Positions 45,945 to 55,051 of a stretch of 64,000 nucleotides of DNA are shown piece after piece (within the stretch, counting starts at the first letter, position 1; each line of letters begins with the position of its first letter). Position numbers and translations under genes: made by a program. The stretch spans positions 310,001 to 374,000 of the forward strand of contig NZ_SZVI01000013.1 in NCBI RefSeq assembly GCF_013416775.1, written 5' to 3'. This stretch comes from Rhodoferax sp. BLA1 (GTDB taxonomy: Bacteria; Pseudomonadota; Gammaproteobacteria; Burkholderiales; Burkholderiaceae_C). Under the pieces are notes generated by a model, which worked only from the letters and a program-made list of their open reading frames with translations, had not been told where the DNA came from and made no database searches.

Positions 45945-48900
45945 GCTATTTCCCCTTGATCGGCCATGTTCAGGGCCATGTCCATGTCCACCGCCACAAT
46001 GCGCGAGACACCTTGCTCCTGCATGGTGACACCCACGAGTTGCTGTGCCATTTCCATGGCGATTTTGTTGTGGCTGATGAACAAAAACTGTGTCTCGCGA
46101 CTCATGCTTTTCACCAGCCGCGCATAACGTTCGGTGTTGGCGTCGTCCAGCGGCGCATCCACCTCGTCGAGCAAACAAAACGGCGCTGGGTTGAGCTGAA
46201 AGATGGCAAACACCAGCGCAATCGCGGTCAGGGCTTTCTCCCCACCTGACAGCAGCGCAATGCTCTGGTTCTTCTTGCCGGGTGGCTGGGCAATGACCTG
46301 CACGCCCGAGTCCAGTATCTCGTCACCGCTGATCACCAGGCGCGCATTGCCGCCGCCAAACAGCTCGGGGAACATGCGGCCAAAGTGTTCGTTGACGGTG
46401 TTGAAAGTGCCCGAAAGCAGCTCGCGGGTTTCACCGTCGATCTTCTTGATGGCGCTCTCCAGCGTGTTCATGGCCTCCACCAAATCGGCACTCTGCGAGT
46501 CCAGAAATGCCTTGCGTTCACCCGCCACCGCCAGCTCGTCGAGCGCGGCCAGGTTCACCGCACCCAGGGCAGTGATCTCGCGGTTGAGGCGGTCAATCTC
46601 GGCCTGCAGGCCGGTCAGCCGCACCGCGCCGTCGGCCACCGAGGCCGCCACCGCCTCCAGATCGGCCTGGGCATCGGCCAGCAGCTGGGTGTATTGCTCA
46701 AAGCCGAGCCGGGCTGCCTGCTCCTTGAGCTGGAACTCGGTGATGCGTGCACGCAGCGGATCCAGCGCGCGCTCCAGTTGCAGGCGGCGTTCGTCACTGG
46801 CGCGCAATTTGGCGGTCAGGTCGTCGTAGAGGCTGCGCTGGGCACCCAGGTGTTTTTCACGCTCCAGCTTCTCGGCCAGCGCCTGTTGCAGGCCACCTTG
46901 GGCCGCGGCGTCGTTCAGGCGCAGCAACTCATCTTGGGCTCTTTGAGCCTCAGCCCTTACAGAGTCTGATTGTTGCGCTGCGGTTTCAATAGCGCGCGAC
47001 AACTCGGCACGGCGTGCACCCAGGCTGCGTAGCGCAAAGCTGGCTTCCTGCATCTGGCGCTCCAGGCCCCGCTGCTGCTCTCGGCATTCGTTCAAACGAC
47101 GCTCGGCGGTGATCACCGCGTCGTCAAGCTGGGCGTGGCGCTCCTGGGTGTCGGCCAGCTGCATGTCGAGTTCTTCAAACCGGACCTCAGCGCTGACACG
47201 GCGCTCCTGCAAGTCTTCGAGCTGGGCATCGACCTCGGCCAGGTCCTCAGAGATCTGGGCGCTGCGCTGGCGCGCCTGCTCGGCAGCTTGGCTCAGGCGC
47301 AGAGTGTCGACCTGCAGGGTGTGGACCCGCGCCTGGACCTCGGTGGCCTCGCGCCGCGCGGTTTGCAAACGCTGCGAGGCGTCGGCATACGCGGCCTCGG
47401 CGCGGGCCAGCCGGGTGCGGGCCTCCTCATGGATCAGCACCTGGGCGCGGCGCTGGCGGTCCAGGTTCTCGATCTCCTGCGCGCGAGCCAGCAGGCCTGC
47501 CTGCTCGGAGTCGGGTGCGTAAAAACTCACGCTGCTGCGTGTGACCGCATGACCGGCCCGGACAAAAATGGTCTGGCCGGGCAAGAGGCTGTCGCGGCGG
47601 CTCAGCGCGTCTTCCAGGTTCTCGGTGGTGAAGCAGCCTTGCAACCAGTCGTCCAGCACCGCCTGCTGGCCCGCGTCGTGCACACGTAGCAGGCTGGCCA
47701 GGCGCACCAACGTGGTCGCGGGCGCAGTGGCCACCGGGGTGGCCGGGCTGTAGAAGGCCAATTTGGCAGGGGGCACGTCCTGGGCAAAAGCCCGCACCAG
47801 TTCCAGGCGGCTGACTTCGAGCGCACTCAGGCGCTCACGCAGGGCAGACTCCAGCGCGTTTTCCCAACCGGGTTCGATGTGTAACTGGCTCCACAGGCCT
47901 TGCAAATGGTCCAGACCGTGTTTTTGGAACCAGGGTTGTAACTTGCCGTCGGTCTTGACCCGCTCTTGCAAGGCCTTGAGCGCCTCCAGCCGGGCCGACA
48001 AATCAGCCAGACCGGCAGATTCGGTGTTGACCAGTTGCTGCTGCAAGCGGCGTTGTTCGTCCAGTTCAGGGGCACTAGTTTGCAACTCAGCCAGCCGGGC
48101 CTGTTCGATCTCGGCCTGTTTCTGCGCGTTGCTGAGCTGGGCCTGCAGGTCCAGCAAAGCGACCTCGTCGGGCGCAGTGAGGTTCTGACGGTCTTGTTGC
48201 AGGCGTTCGCGGCGCGTGCCGAGCTGGCGCGTTTGTTCTTCAATGCCGCGCTGCTCAGCGGCCAGCACCCCAATCTGCTGCTGCACCTGGGCCACACCGG
48301 CGCGTTGTTCGTTGGCGGCACGTTGCGCCTGGCGCAGCGCTTCTTCGAGTTCGGGCAGCTGCTGGGCCTGGTCTTCAACCTGGGCGGCGAGCAACTCGTT
48401 CTTTTCCTCACCCAGCAGTTCCAGCTCGGACAGGTTTTCCAGCTCGGTCTGGGCGTCTTGGCTGCGCGTGGCCCATTGAGCGGCCTGTTCTTGCAAGGTG
48501 ATCAGGCGCTGCTCCACCCGCTGGCGGCCTTCGACCACAAACCGGATTTCGGCCTCCAGGCGGCCGACTTCGGTGCTGGCCTCGTAGAGCTTGCCCTGGG
48601 CCTGGTTGACCTGGTCGCCGGCAGCATAGTGGGCCTGGCGCACGGTCTCCAGTTCGGACTCCACATGGCGCAAGTCGGCCATGCGAGATTCCAGCGCGTT
48701 GACCGCCTCTTGCGCTTCAGTATGCACGCGGGTCTGGTCGGTCTCGGACTCGGCGCGCTTCAAAAACCAGAGCTGGTGCTGCTTGAGTGACGCGGCCGCA
48801 GACAAGGTGTTGTACTTCTTGGCGACCTCGGCCTGTTTTTCCAGCTTGTCCAGGTTGGCGTTCAACTCGCGCAAGATGTCCTCAACCCGTGTCAGGTTCT

Positions 48901-49465
48901 CGCGGGTGTCGTGCAGGCGGTTTTCAGTCTCGCGGCGGCGTTCCTTATATTTGGAGACGCCTGCGGCTTCTTCGAGGAACAAGCGCAACTCTTCCGGGCG
49001 GCTCTCGATGATGCGGCTGATGGTGCCCTGGCCGATGATGGCGTAGGCACGTGGCCCCAGGCCAGTGCCCAGGAACACGTCCTGCACGTCACGGCGGCGC
49101 ACCACCTGGTTGTTGATGTAGTAGCTGCTGGTGCCGTCGCGGGTCAACACACGTTTGACGGCGATCTCGGCAAACTGGCTCCACTGGCCACCAGCGCGGT
49201 GGTCGTCGTTGTCAAACACCAGTTCAACACTGGCGCGGCTGGCGGGTTTGCGGGTGGTGGTGCCGTTGAAGATGACGTCCTGCATCGATTCACCACGCAG
49301 CTCGGACGCCTTGCTTTCACCCAGCACCCAGCGCACCGCGTCCATGATGTTGGATTTGCCGCAGCCGTTGGGGCCAACCACGCCGACCAGTTGGCCGGGC
49401 AACAAAAAATTGGTGGGCTCAGCAAACGACTTGAAGCCGGATAACTTGATGGAATTAAGACGCAC
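45941..49465 (-). CDS. smc: Chromosome segregation ATPase SMC
   Basis: 1174 residues. Walker A GVVGPNGCGKSNI at about 28-40, long coiled coils on both sides of a hinge near residues 500-640, then C-terminal signature ALLSGGEKALTAIAL and Walker B CLLDEVDAPLDD. The start MRLNSIKLSGFKSFAEPT is canonical. It organises and separates chromosomes, with ScpA and ScpB (not in the window). First gene of the run smc-zipA-ligA-def. Confidence 0.97.
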   Translation of the reverse strand: MRLNSIKLSGFKSFAEPTNFLLPGQLVGVVGPNGCGKSNIMDAVRWVLGESKASELRGESMQDVIFNGTTTRKPASRASVELVFDNDDHRAGGQWSQFAEIAVKRVLTRDGTSSYYINNQVVRRRDVQDVFLGTGLGPRAYAIIGQGTISRIIESRPEELRLFLEEAAGVSKYKERRRETENRLHDTRENLTRVEDILRELNANLDKLEKQAEVAKKYNTLSAAASLKQHQLWFLKRAESETDQTRVHTEAQEAVNALESRMADLRHVESELETVRQAHYAAGDQVNQAQGKLYEASTEVGRLEAEIRFVVEGRQRVEQRLITLQEQAAQWATRSQDAQTELENLSELELLGEEKNELLAAQVEDQAQQLPELEEALRQAQRAANEQRAGVAQVQQQIGVLAAEQRGIEEQTRQLGTRRERLQQDRQNLTAPDEVALLDLQAQLSNAQKQAEIEQARLAELQTSAPELDEQRRLQQQLVNTESAGLADLSARLEALKALQERVKTDGKLQPWFQKHGLDHLQGLWSQLHIEPGWENALESALRERLSALEVSRLELVRAFAQDVPPAKLAFYSPATPVATAPATTLVRLASLLRVHDAGQQAVLDDWLQGCFTTENLEDALSRRDSLLPGQTIFVRAGHAVTRSSVSFYAPDSEQAGLLARAQEIENLDRQRRAQVLIHEEARTRLARAEAAYADASQRLQTARREATEVQARVHTLQVDTLRLSQAAEQARQRSAQISEDLAEVDAQLEDLQERRVSAEVRFEELDMQLADTQERHAQLDDAVITAERRLNECREQQRGLERQMQEASFALRSLGARRAELSRAIETAAQQSDSVRAEAQRAQDELLRLNDAAAQGGLQQALAEKLEREKHLGAQRSLYDDLTAKLRASDERRLQLERALDPLRARITEFQLKEQAARLGFEQYTQLLADAQADLEAVAASVADGAVRLTGLQAEIDRLNREITALGAVNLAALDELAVAGERKAFLDSQSADLVEAMNTLESAIKKIDGETRELLSGTFNTVNEHFGRMFPELFGGGNARLVISGDEILDSGVQVIAQPPGKKNQSIALLSGGEKALTAIALVFAIFQLNPAPFCLLDEVDAPLDDANTERYARLVKSMSRETQFLFISHNKIAMEMAQQLVGVTMQEQGVSRIVAVDMDMALNMADQGEIA
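46942..46993 (-). repeat. Degenerate match to the dispersed repeat in smc
   Basis: TTTGAGCCTCAGCCCTTACA then GAGTCTGATTGTTGCGCTGC. It keeps GCCTCAGCCCTTA and the approximate layout but lacks the second AAGGGC arm. It could be a decayed copy or chance. Confidence 0.25.
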
Positions 49466-49629
49466 GGGTGGGGAGGATTCTGGACTAAAGGTGGGAAGGA
49501 CTCAGCGTTTCACGGGCGGCCTTCCACAACGGCGTCATGATAACTTGCCTGCCTGGCACAGCGGTAACGCAGCCTGTCACACCGCCACCCACCGGCGGCG
49601 GCAGTACCGACCCAGTCACACCGAGCTAC

Positions 49630-49686
49630 CACAAAAAACATAGCTACAAACCCAATCAAATCAAGGGATAGAGACCAATTTCTTAT
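49630..49686 (+). repeat. Dispersed repeat copy, smc-dusA gap
   Basis: ACATAGCTACAAACCCAATC then AAATCAAGGGATAGAGACCAATTT. One arm has diverged but the TAGCTA and AAGGGATAGAGACCAATTT parts match. It overlaps the dusA stop codon (49683-49685), so the gene ends inside the repeat. Confidence 0.65.
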
Positions 49687-50678
49687 GTATTCTGGTGCCC
49701 ATGGGCGATGGCCATGACCTGGGCTGGGGGCAAGGTTTTAAGGCTGTGGTCACTCCAGACACGGCGCCAATGGCGCGCACCCGGCAAACCATGGCGCAGG
49801 CCCAGCATGTGCCGCGCAATCGACGGCCAGTGGGTACCGTGGGCCGCATGTTCACGGACCATGTAGTCCACCATCTGCTGCTCCACCGCTTCGCGGCTGA
49901 GTTCAACCGCTGCCGGTGAAACACCCACCAGCGCATCCCACTCGGTCAGCCACCACGGGTTGTGGTAAGCCTCGCGGCCGAGCATGACCCCATCGACCTG
50001 GGCCAGATGGGTCTGTAACTGTTCGGTGGTGGTGATACCGCCGTTGAGCACGATGGTCAGATCGGGAAAATCCCGTTTGAGACGGCAGGCCCAGTCGTAG
50101 CGCAATGGCGGGATGTCGCGGTTGTCCTTGGGGCTCAGGCCTTTGAGCCAGGCATTGCGCGCATGCACGATGAAGGTGGAACAACCGGCCTGGCTGACCG
50201 CACCCACAAAATCGCAGACAAAGTCATAACTCTCGACCTGGTCGATACCAATGCGGTGTTTGACGGTGACCGGCACATCAACCACATTGACCATCGCCTT
50301 GACGCAATCCGCGACCAGTTGTGGCTCGGCCATCAGGCAGGCGCCAAAGGCGCCGCGCTGCACCCGTTCACTGGGGCAGCCGCAGTTGAGGTTGATCTCC
50401 GAATAACCCCAGTCCGCGCCCAGCTTGGCGCAGGTGGCCAGATCGGCGGGGTCGCTGCCGCCCAATTGCAGGGCGACGGGTTGCTCCTCCTGGTTAAAAC
50501 GCAGGTGGCGCGCCACATCGCCATGGATCAGCGCGCCGGTGGTCACCATCTCGGTGTACAGCAGGGCCTGGCGCGACAGCAGCCGGTGGAAATAACGACA
50601 GTGGCGATCGGACCAGTCCAACATGGGCGCCACGGACAGGCGCCATCTTTGGGGTTCTACGGAAAACTTGGGTTGCAT
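49683..50678 (-). CDS. dusA: tRNA-dihydrouridine synthase A
   Basis: 331 residues. The Dus family signatures are SVAPMLDWSDRHCRYFHRL, NLNCGCPSERVQRGAFGACL with the catalytic Cys, VTVKHRIGID and VLNGGI with MLGREAYHNPWWL. DusA reduces uridine 20/20a in tRNA using flavin. Same strand as smc, with 217 nt between. Confidence 0.94.
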   Translation of the reverse strand: MQPKFSVEPQRWRLSVAPMLDWSDRHCRYFHRLLSRQALLYTEMVTTGALIHGDVARHLRFNQEEQPVALQLGGSDPADLATCAKLGADWGYSEINLNCGCPSERVQRGAFGACLMAEPQLVADCVKAMVNVVDVPVTVKHRIGIDQVESYDFVCDFVGAVSQAGCSTFIVHARNAWLKGLSPKDNRDIPPLRYDWACRLKRDFPDLTIVLNGGITTTEQLQTHLAQVDGVMLGREAYHNPWWLTEWDALVGVSPAAVELSREAVEQQMVDYMVREHAAHGTHWPSIARHMLGLRHGLPGARHWRRVWSDHSLKTLPPAQVMAIAHGHQNT

Positions 50679-50750
50679 GGGCTGGATTATCCCAGCCAGC
50701 CGCTGGAGCCAATCCAGCAGAACAAACGCAGCGTCTTTGAGGTCAGCAAG

Positions 50751-51431
50751 CTATCCGGGTGGCAGACACCAGGGCGCCTGATCGTGGGCGTAGGCCATCC
50801 ACAGCGCCCAGGCCGCACTGCCCGCCAGGGCCAAGCCAGCCAGCCTGACACCCCAATCCCCCTGGCTGTTGCGTCCCAGACGCAGCCACAACCAAGGCCC
50901 GAGCATCATCGACACCGTGGTGCCCAGGGCAAACAAGGCCATGACCAGGGCACCGTCCAGCGCATGCCCCGACAGACCCGCCACCAGCAGCGCCGAATAC
51001 AACAGGCCACAGGGCAACAGCGCCCACAACACCCCCAGAGCCAGCGTGCCCGACAAACCCCGGCTGACCACTAGGCTACGCGCCTTGGTCCAGATTTTTT
51101 TGCCGAGTTGTTCGAGCCAGATGGGTTGCTGCGCGTTCCAGAGCAGGACCAGGCCCATCACCAGCACCGCCACATGGAACAGTGTCCAAACCGGCCGCAA
51201 GGCCGCGCTTTGCACCGTCATCCAGCCCAGGCCCTGCATCGACGCGGCGGCCAGCGCCCCCATGGCCGCGTAACCAAGGACTCTACCGCCTTGAAAGACC
51301 CACATGGCCGAGAGCTGACGTTCACCCGCAGCACGCCCGATACCGGCGCAAGCTGCGCCACACATGGCAATACAGTGGGGGCCGCCTGCGAGTCCCATGA
51401 ACAAGGCGGTGGTGGCGAGGGCTGTTTGCAT
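50751..51431 (-). CDS. SafE/TauE-like membrane protein of the cbb3 neighbourhood
   Basis: 226 residues, about six membrane helices, with Cys-rich ends: GGPHCIAMCGAACAG near the N-terminus and ALLPCGLLYSALLVAGLSG near 155. This matches the sulfite-exporter/UreH-like (DsbD_2) domain that often accompanies hemN and cbb3 oxidase genes in Proteobacteria. A role in copper or thiol handling during oxidase assembly is inferred. It starts 9 nt after hemN ends on the same strand. Confidence 0.82.
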   Translation of the reverse strand: MQTALATTALFMGLAGGPHCIAMCGAACAGIGRAAGERQLSAMWVFQGGRVLGYAAMGALAAASMQGLGWMTVQSAALRPVWTLFHVAVLVMGLVLLWNAQQPIWLEQLGKKIWTKARSLVVSRGLSGTLALGVLWALLPCGLLYSALLVAGLSGHALDGALVMALFALGTTVSMMLGPWLWLRLGRNSQGDWGVRLAGLALAGSAAWALWMAYAHDQAPWCLPPG

Positions 51432-51440
51432 GCCCTCAGG

Positions 51441-52838
51441 TTAGAGGATTTTGGAAAACTTGGTGCGTGTACGGTCAGTTTGCAAATAGCGGTCAAACAC
51501 CATGGCCACAGCCCGAACAAAGAACCAGCCCTTGGTTGTGACCTGGATACCGGACTCCTCCAGCGTCACCAGACCCTGCTCCACCTGGGCTTGCATCGCT
51601 TCCATTTCTTTGGCGAAGTACTGTTTGAAATCGATCAGATAGGCCGACTCGATGGACTCGTAGGACAGCTGCCCTTGGCACATCAGCGCCATGATGACAC
51701 CGCGGCGTACCAAATCGTCACGCGACAAGGCCAAGCCCCGCACAATCGGGAACTGCCCCTGGTCGAGGAAGTCGTAATACTCTTCCAGCGTCTTGGCGTT
51801 TTGGCTGTAGGTGGCGCCCACCCGGCCAATCGACGATACGCCCAAGCCAATCATGTCGCAATCGGGCTGGGTGCTGTAACCCTGGAAGTTGCGATGCAGC
51901 CGCCCTTGGCGCTTGGCAATGGCCAGCGAGTCCGTGGGCAAAGCGAAGTGGTCCATACCAATGTAGACATAACCCGCCGCCATGAAGGCTGCCATGGAGC
52001 GCGCCAGCATCGAGACCTTGGCGGCAGCGGTGGGGATCTCGACCGAGGAGATCCGGCGCTGTGGTTTGAAGCGTTCGGGCAAGTGGGCGTAGGCATACAA
52101 GGCGATGCGTTCGGGCCGCAACTCCACGATCTGCGCCAGGGTGCGGTCAAACGACTCGGGGGTCTGTTCTGGCAAACCGTAGATCAGGTCAGCGTTGACC
52201 GACTCAAAACCACGCTCACGCGCTGCAGCCACCAGCGCAAACACCTGTTCTGCCGGTTGGATGCGGTGCACCGCTTTCTGCACCGCCGGGTCGAAGTCCT
52301 GGATACCAAAACTCAGCCGGTTGAAGCCGAGCTCGGCCAGCACATCCAGGCGTTGGTTGTCGATGGTGCGGGGGTCGATCTCGATCGAATACTCACCCTC
52401 TGGGAGCAGCTTGAAACTGCGGCGCAACAGGGCCATCAGGTCGCGCAATTCGGCGTCTGACAAAAAGGTGGGGGAGCCACCGCCAAAATGCAGTTGTGAC
52501 ACGGCCTGCCCCAGACCCATGTGTTGGGTGTGCAGGTCGACTTCCCGACTCAGATAACGCAGGTACGCCGCGGCCCGGTCATGGTGTTTGGTGATGATCT
52601 TGTTGCAGGCGCAGTAGTAACACAGGGCCTCGCAAAATGGGATGTGAACATACAGAGACAGTGGCAACGCCAACGCGGCAGCGCCAGAACGACGCTGTTC
52701 CAGCGCCAAAGCGTAATCCTGAGCGGTAAATGCCTCCACGAAGCGATCTGCGGTTGGGTAGGAGGTGTACCGGGGTCCGGACACGTCGTATTGCCGGATC
52801 AAAGCTTCGGAGATGGGTTCTGCTGCAGATTCGATCAT
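51441..52838 (-). CDS. hemN: Oxygen-independent coproporphyrinogen III oxidase
   Basis: 465 residues from ATG 52838, with AGGGAAT about 7 nt upstream; the frame is open further upstream. Radical SAM cluster motif HIPFCEALCYYCACNK (CX3CX2C plus the adjoining Cys) near 70. GGGSPTFLS, IDPRTID and YGLPEQTPESF are HemN features. It makes protoporphyrinogen IX for haem under low oxygen, consistent with the FNR box just upstream. Confidence 0.95.
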   Translation of the reverse strand: MIESAAEPISEALIRQYDVSGPRYTSYPTADRFVEAFTAQDYALALEQRRSGAAALALPLSLYVHIPFCEALCYYCACNKIITKHHDRAAAYLRYLSREVDLHTQHMGLGQAVSQLHFGGGSPTFLSDAELRDLMALLRRSFKLLPEGEYSIEIDPRTIDNQRLDVLAELGFNRLSFGIQDFDPAVQKAVHRIQPAEQVFALVAAARERGFESVNADLIYGLPEQTPESFDRTLAQIVELRPERIALYAYAHLPERFKPQRRISSVEIPTAAAKVSMLARSMAAFMAAGYVYIGMDHFALPTDSLAIAKRQGRLHRNFQGYSTQPDCDMIGLGVSSIGRVGATYSQNAKTLEEYYDFLDQGQFPIVRGLALSRDDLVRRGVIMALMCQGQLSYESIESAYLIDFKQYFAKEMEAMQAQVEQGLVTLEESGIQVTTKGWFFVRAVAMVFDRYLQTDRTRTKFSKIL

Positions 52839-52894
52839 TGAAAATTCCCTTATTTCAGACGCTGTAACTGTGCCGCTTGGCCTCTTTTTCACAC

Positions 52895-52908
52895 TTGATA
52901 TTGATCAA
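52895..52908. promoter_or_regulatory. FNR box between hemN and fnr
   Basis: TTGATATTGATCAA is a perfect TTGAT-N4-ATCAA palindrome. It lies 56 nt before the hemN ATG and 76 nt before the fnr ATG, so it could activate hemN and also control fnr itself. Confidence 0.9.
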
Positions 52909-52984
52909 CCAAGAGGGAGAAACCGAATAGGCCCAATTTGACATTTATCAGCTGTTGGTGAAGAACAATGTCAAAATCGTGATC

Positions 52985-53695
52985 ATGAATTATGAGACCA
53001 TCAAAATCGCTTGTGCTAACTGCAATATGCGCGAGCTGTGTATGCCCATTGGCCTGACCCAGGATGAACTCAATCGCATCGATGAAATGATTGGCTCCCG
53101 GCGCAAGGTCAAGCGTGGCGAGACCCTCTTTCATAACGGTGAGCGCTTCACCAACCTGTATGCCATCCGCACCGGTTTTTTCAAGACCTGTATCACCTCT
53201 GAAGACGGGCGCGATCAGGTCACGGGTTTTCAGATGGCCGGGGAAATCATTGGCATGGACGGCATCGTCAACGACTACCACTCCTGCGATGCGGTGGCTT
53301 TGGAAGATGCCGAAATCTGCGCCATGCCCTTTGCCCAGATTGAAGCGCTGTCAAGAGAGGTCAATGCGCTGCAACACCATGTTCACAAGATCATGAGCCG
53401 TGAAATTGTGCGTGAGCATGGTGTCATGCTGCTGCTGGGCAGCATGCGGGCCGAAGAACGCTTGGCAGCCTTTTTGCTGAATCTGGCGCAGCGCCTGCAC
53501 TCACGCGGGTTTTCGCAGTCCGAGTTGATTCTGCGGATGACCCGGGAAGAGATTGGCAGCTACCTGGGTCTCAAACTGGAAACCATCAGCCGCACCTTCT
53601 CAAGGTTTGTCGAAGACGGTATCGTCGCTGTCAAACAGCGCCACGTGCACATCCTCAACACCAGCGCGCTGCAAGACATCGTTAACCCGAAGTAG
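52985..53695 (+). CDS. fnr: FNR family anaerobic transcription regulator
   Basis: 236 residues from ATG 52985 (MNYETIKIACANC); an in-frame start at 52955 would add 10 residues. The oxygen-sensing cluster Cys are C-x2-C-x5-C (ACANCNMRELC) plus Cys in YHSCDAVAL. CRP-like sensor with FFKTCITSEDGRDQ, a long dimer helix, and a winged-helix reader with EIGSYLGLKLETISRTFSRF. Activates anaerobic genes including cco and hemN. Divergent from hemN. Confidence 0.95.
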   Translation: MNYETIKIACANCNMRELCMPIGLTQDELNRIDEMIGSRRKVKRGETLFHNGERFTNLYAIRTGFFKTCITSEDGRDQVTGFQMAGEIIGMDGIVNDYHSCDAVALEDAEICAMPFAQIEALSREVNALQHHVHKIMSREIVREHGVMLLLGSMRAEERLAAFLLNLAQRLHSRGFSQSELILRMTREEIGSYLGLKLETISRTFSRFVEDGIVAVKQRHVHILNTSALQDIVNPK

Positions 53696-53707
53696 TCCTT
53701 ACTTCGG
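53687..53707. repeat. Perfect hairpin spanning both stop codons of fnr and the FixH-like gene
   Basis: CCGAAGTA (53687-53694) and TACTTCGG (53700-53707) are an 8-bp inverted repeat with loop GTCCT. It contains the fnr stop (TAG, 53693-53695) and the stop of the convergent gene (TAA, 53699-53701). As a result both proteins end in PK. There is no T run on either side. Confidence 0.75.
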
Positions 53708-53980
53708 CAACTCAGGGGACACTTTGGGGGCGGGGATGACGCCCGTGGCCGCATGGTTGCGCGCCATCATGGCGGGTGCATCACCACTGTCAATGGTTTT
53801 TGATGACCTGATGTGCTCTATTTCAATGTCCTGACCCGAGACAATCTGGTTCGGGCTGTTGGCAATGAAATAAAAAGTCACGATGCACGCAAAAATGACA
53901 GCCACCGGGCCGCTGATCACCAGCCACACGTGGCCGTAGGACCACCAGGGTTTGTCGTCGTTCGGAGACTCATGTTTCAT
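53699..53980 (-). CDS. Short FixH-like membrane protein
   Basis: 93 residues, with AGGT-type ribosome binding sequence 6 nt upstream of ATG 53980. It has the start of FixH-like proteins (KPWWSYGHVWLVISGPVAV) and one membrane helix, then a soluble tail. It lacks the full periplasmic domain of FixH. It sits after the cbb3 genes on the same strand, where FixH/CcoH assembly proteins normally lie, but behind a terminator. Confidence 0.6.
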   Translation of the reverse strand: MKHESPNDDKPWWSYGHVWLVISGPVAVIFACIVTFYFIANSPNQIVSGQDIEIEHIRSSKTIDSGDAPAMMARNHAATGVIPAPKVSPELPK

Positions 53981-54032
53981 GGGTTTACCTTTTTCATCCT
54001 CAGGTTCTGCAAAGATCGATTGACCTCATCAT

Positions 54033-54063
54033 AAAAAAAGAGGGAAACATAGCTGCTTCCCTC
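54033..54063 (-). terminator. Intrinsic terminator after ccoP
   Basis: On the minus strand GAGGGAA pairs with TTCCCTC (54057-54063 and 54040-54046) around a 10-nt loop, then seven T (54033-54039). It lies about 60 nt after the ccoP stop, ending the ccoNOQP transcript before the FixH-like gene. Confidence 0.85.
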
Positions 54064-54085
54064 TCATCATGCGTCTAGCTCTGAT
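54045..54085 (+). repeat. Possible degenerate copy of the dispersed repeat
   Basis: AACATAGCTGCTTCCCTCTC then ATCATGCGTCTAGCTCTGATG. It keeps ACATAGCT and a CTAG further on, but the arms have changed. It overlaps the terminator. Confidence 0.35.
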
Positions 54086-54124
54086 GCTGGCAGGTGCAAG
54101 CACCCACCCCAGACACCAACATGC

Positions 54125-55027
54125 TTACTGCTTGTTGGACAGGCCCCAGATGTAAGACGTCAGCACCTTGATTTGCGGCTCAGTCAGATGGTAGGCCTGT
54201 GCGGGCATGACATTAACCACGCCGTTGTTGATACGTTCAATGATGGCCTTTTCACCAAAACCGTGCAACCAGATGTTGTCTGTCAAGTTGGCAGAACCCA
54301 GGGCTTGCATACCTTTGCCATCTGCACCGTGGCAGGCGGCACACACAGCGAACTTCTCTTTGCCAAGAGCGGCCTTGGCCGCATCGTGCGGGCTGCCAGA
54401 CAGGCTCAACACGTACTGCGCCACATTCTTGACATCTTCTTCGGTACCCACGGCTGCAGCCATCGGCGGCATGTTGCCAACCCGACCCAGCTGGATGGTC
54501 TCGGTGATCTTCTCAGGTGCGCCACCGTGCAGCCAGTCGCCATCGGTCAGGTTCGGGAAACCCTTGTTGCCTTGGGCATCAGAAGCATGACACTGAGCGC
54601 AGTTGTTGCTGTACAGACGTTCACCAATGGCCATCGCCGCCGGGTCTTTGGCGATGTCTTGGGGCGTCATGTTGGCAAAACGTGCATACACCGGTGCCGT
54701 CTGTTCTTCACCTTGTTTGATCTCGGCGGCATGCAGACCACTGGAGGTCCAACCCAGCAGGCCCGGGTAACTTCCCAATCCAGGATACAGCGCCAGGTAA
54801 CCAAAACCAAAAATCACGGTCAGCACAAACAAATAACTCCACCACCTGGGCAGCGGGTTATTCATTTCACGCAAATCGTCATCCCACACATGGCCGGTGG
54901 TGTTGTCACTGGCGGTCATGGCCTTGGCTTTGCCCGACATGACCAGCAAAACCAGGCACGCAAGAATACTCACAACGACCAGGCCCGCGACATACATGGA
55001 CCAGAATCCGTTTACAAAATCACTCAT
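54125..55027 (-). CDS. ccoP: cbb3 oxidase diheme subunit CcoP
   Basis: 300 residues. Two N-terminal membrane helices, then two c-type haem domains with CAQCH near residue 142 and CAACH near 232. Each is followed by a distal Met (MPPMAAAV, VVNVMPAQ). It passes electrons to the CcoO/CcoN core. Downstream of ccoQ on the same strand. Confidence 0.96.
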   Translation of the reverse strand: MSDFVNGFWSMYVAGLVVVSILACLVLLVMSGKAKAMTASDNTTGHVWDDDLREMNNPLPRWWSYLFVLTVIFGFGYLALYPGLGSYPGLLGWTSSGLHAAEIKQGEEQTAPVYARFANMTPQDIAKDPAAMAIGERLYSNNCAQCHASDAQGNKGFPNLTDGDWLHGGAPEKITETIQLGRVGNMPPMAAAVGTEEDVKNVAQYVLSLSGSPHDAAKAALGKEKFAVCAACHGADGKGMQALGSANLTDNIWLHGFGEKAIIERINNGVVNVMPAQAYHLTEPQIKVLTSYIWGLSNKQ

Positions 55028-55051
55028 TTCTTTTACCTCTCAGTGTCTGAG

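Noticed and set aside
46942..46993. Repeat-like stretch in smc as a full family member
   Set aside because: It lacks the second arm and lies in coding sequence typical of SMC coiled coil; listed only as a weak match.
50679..50750. GGCTGG / CCAGCC stem as a terminator after the SafE-like gene
   Set aside because: Short stem with no T run on the relevant strand.
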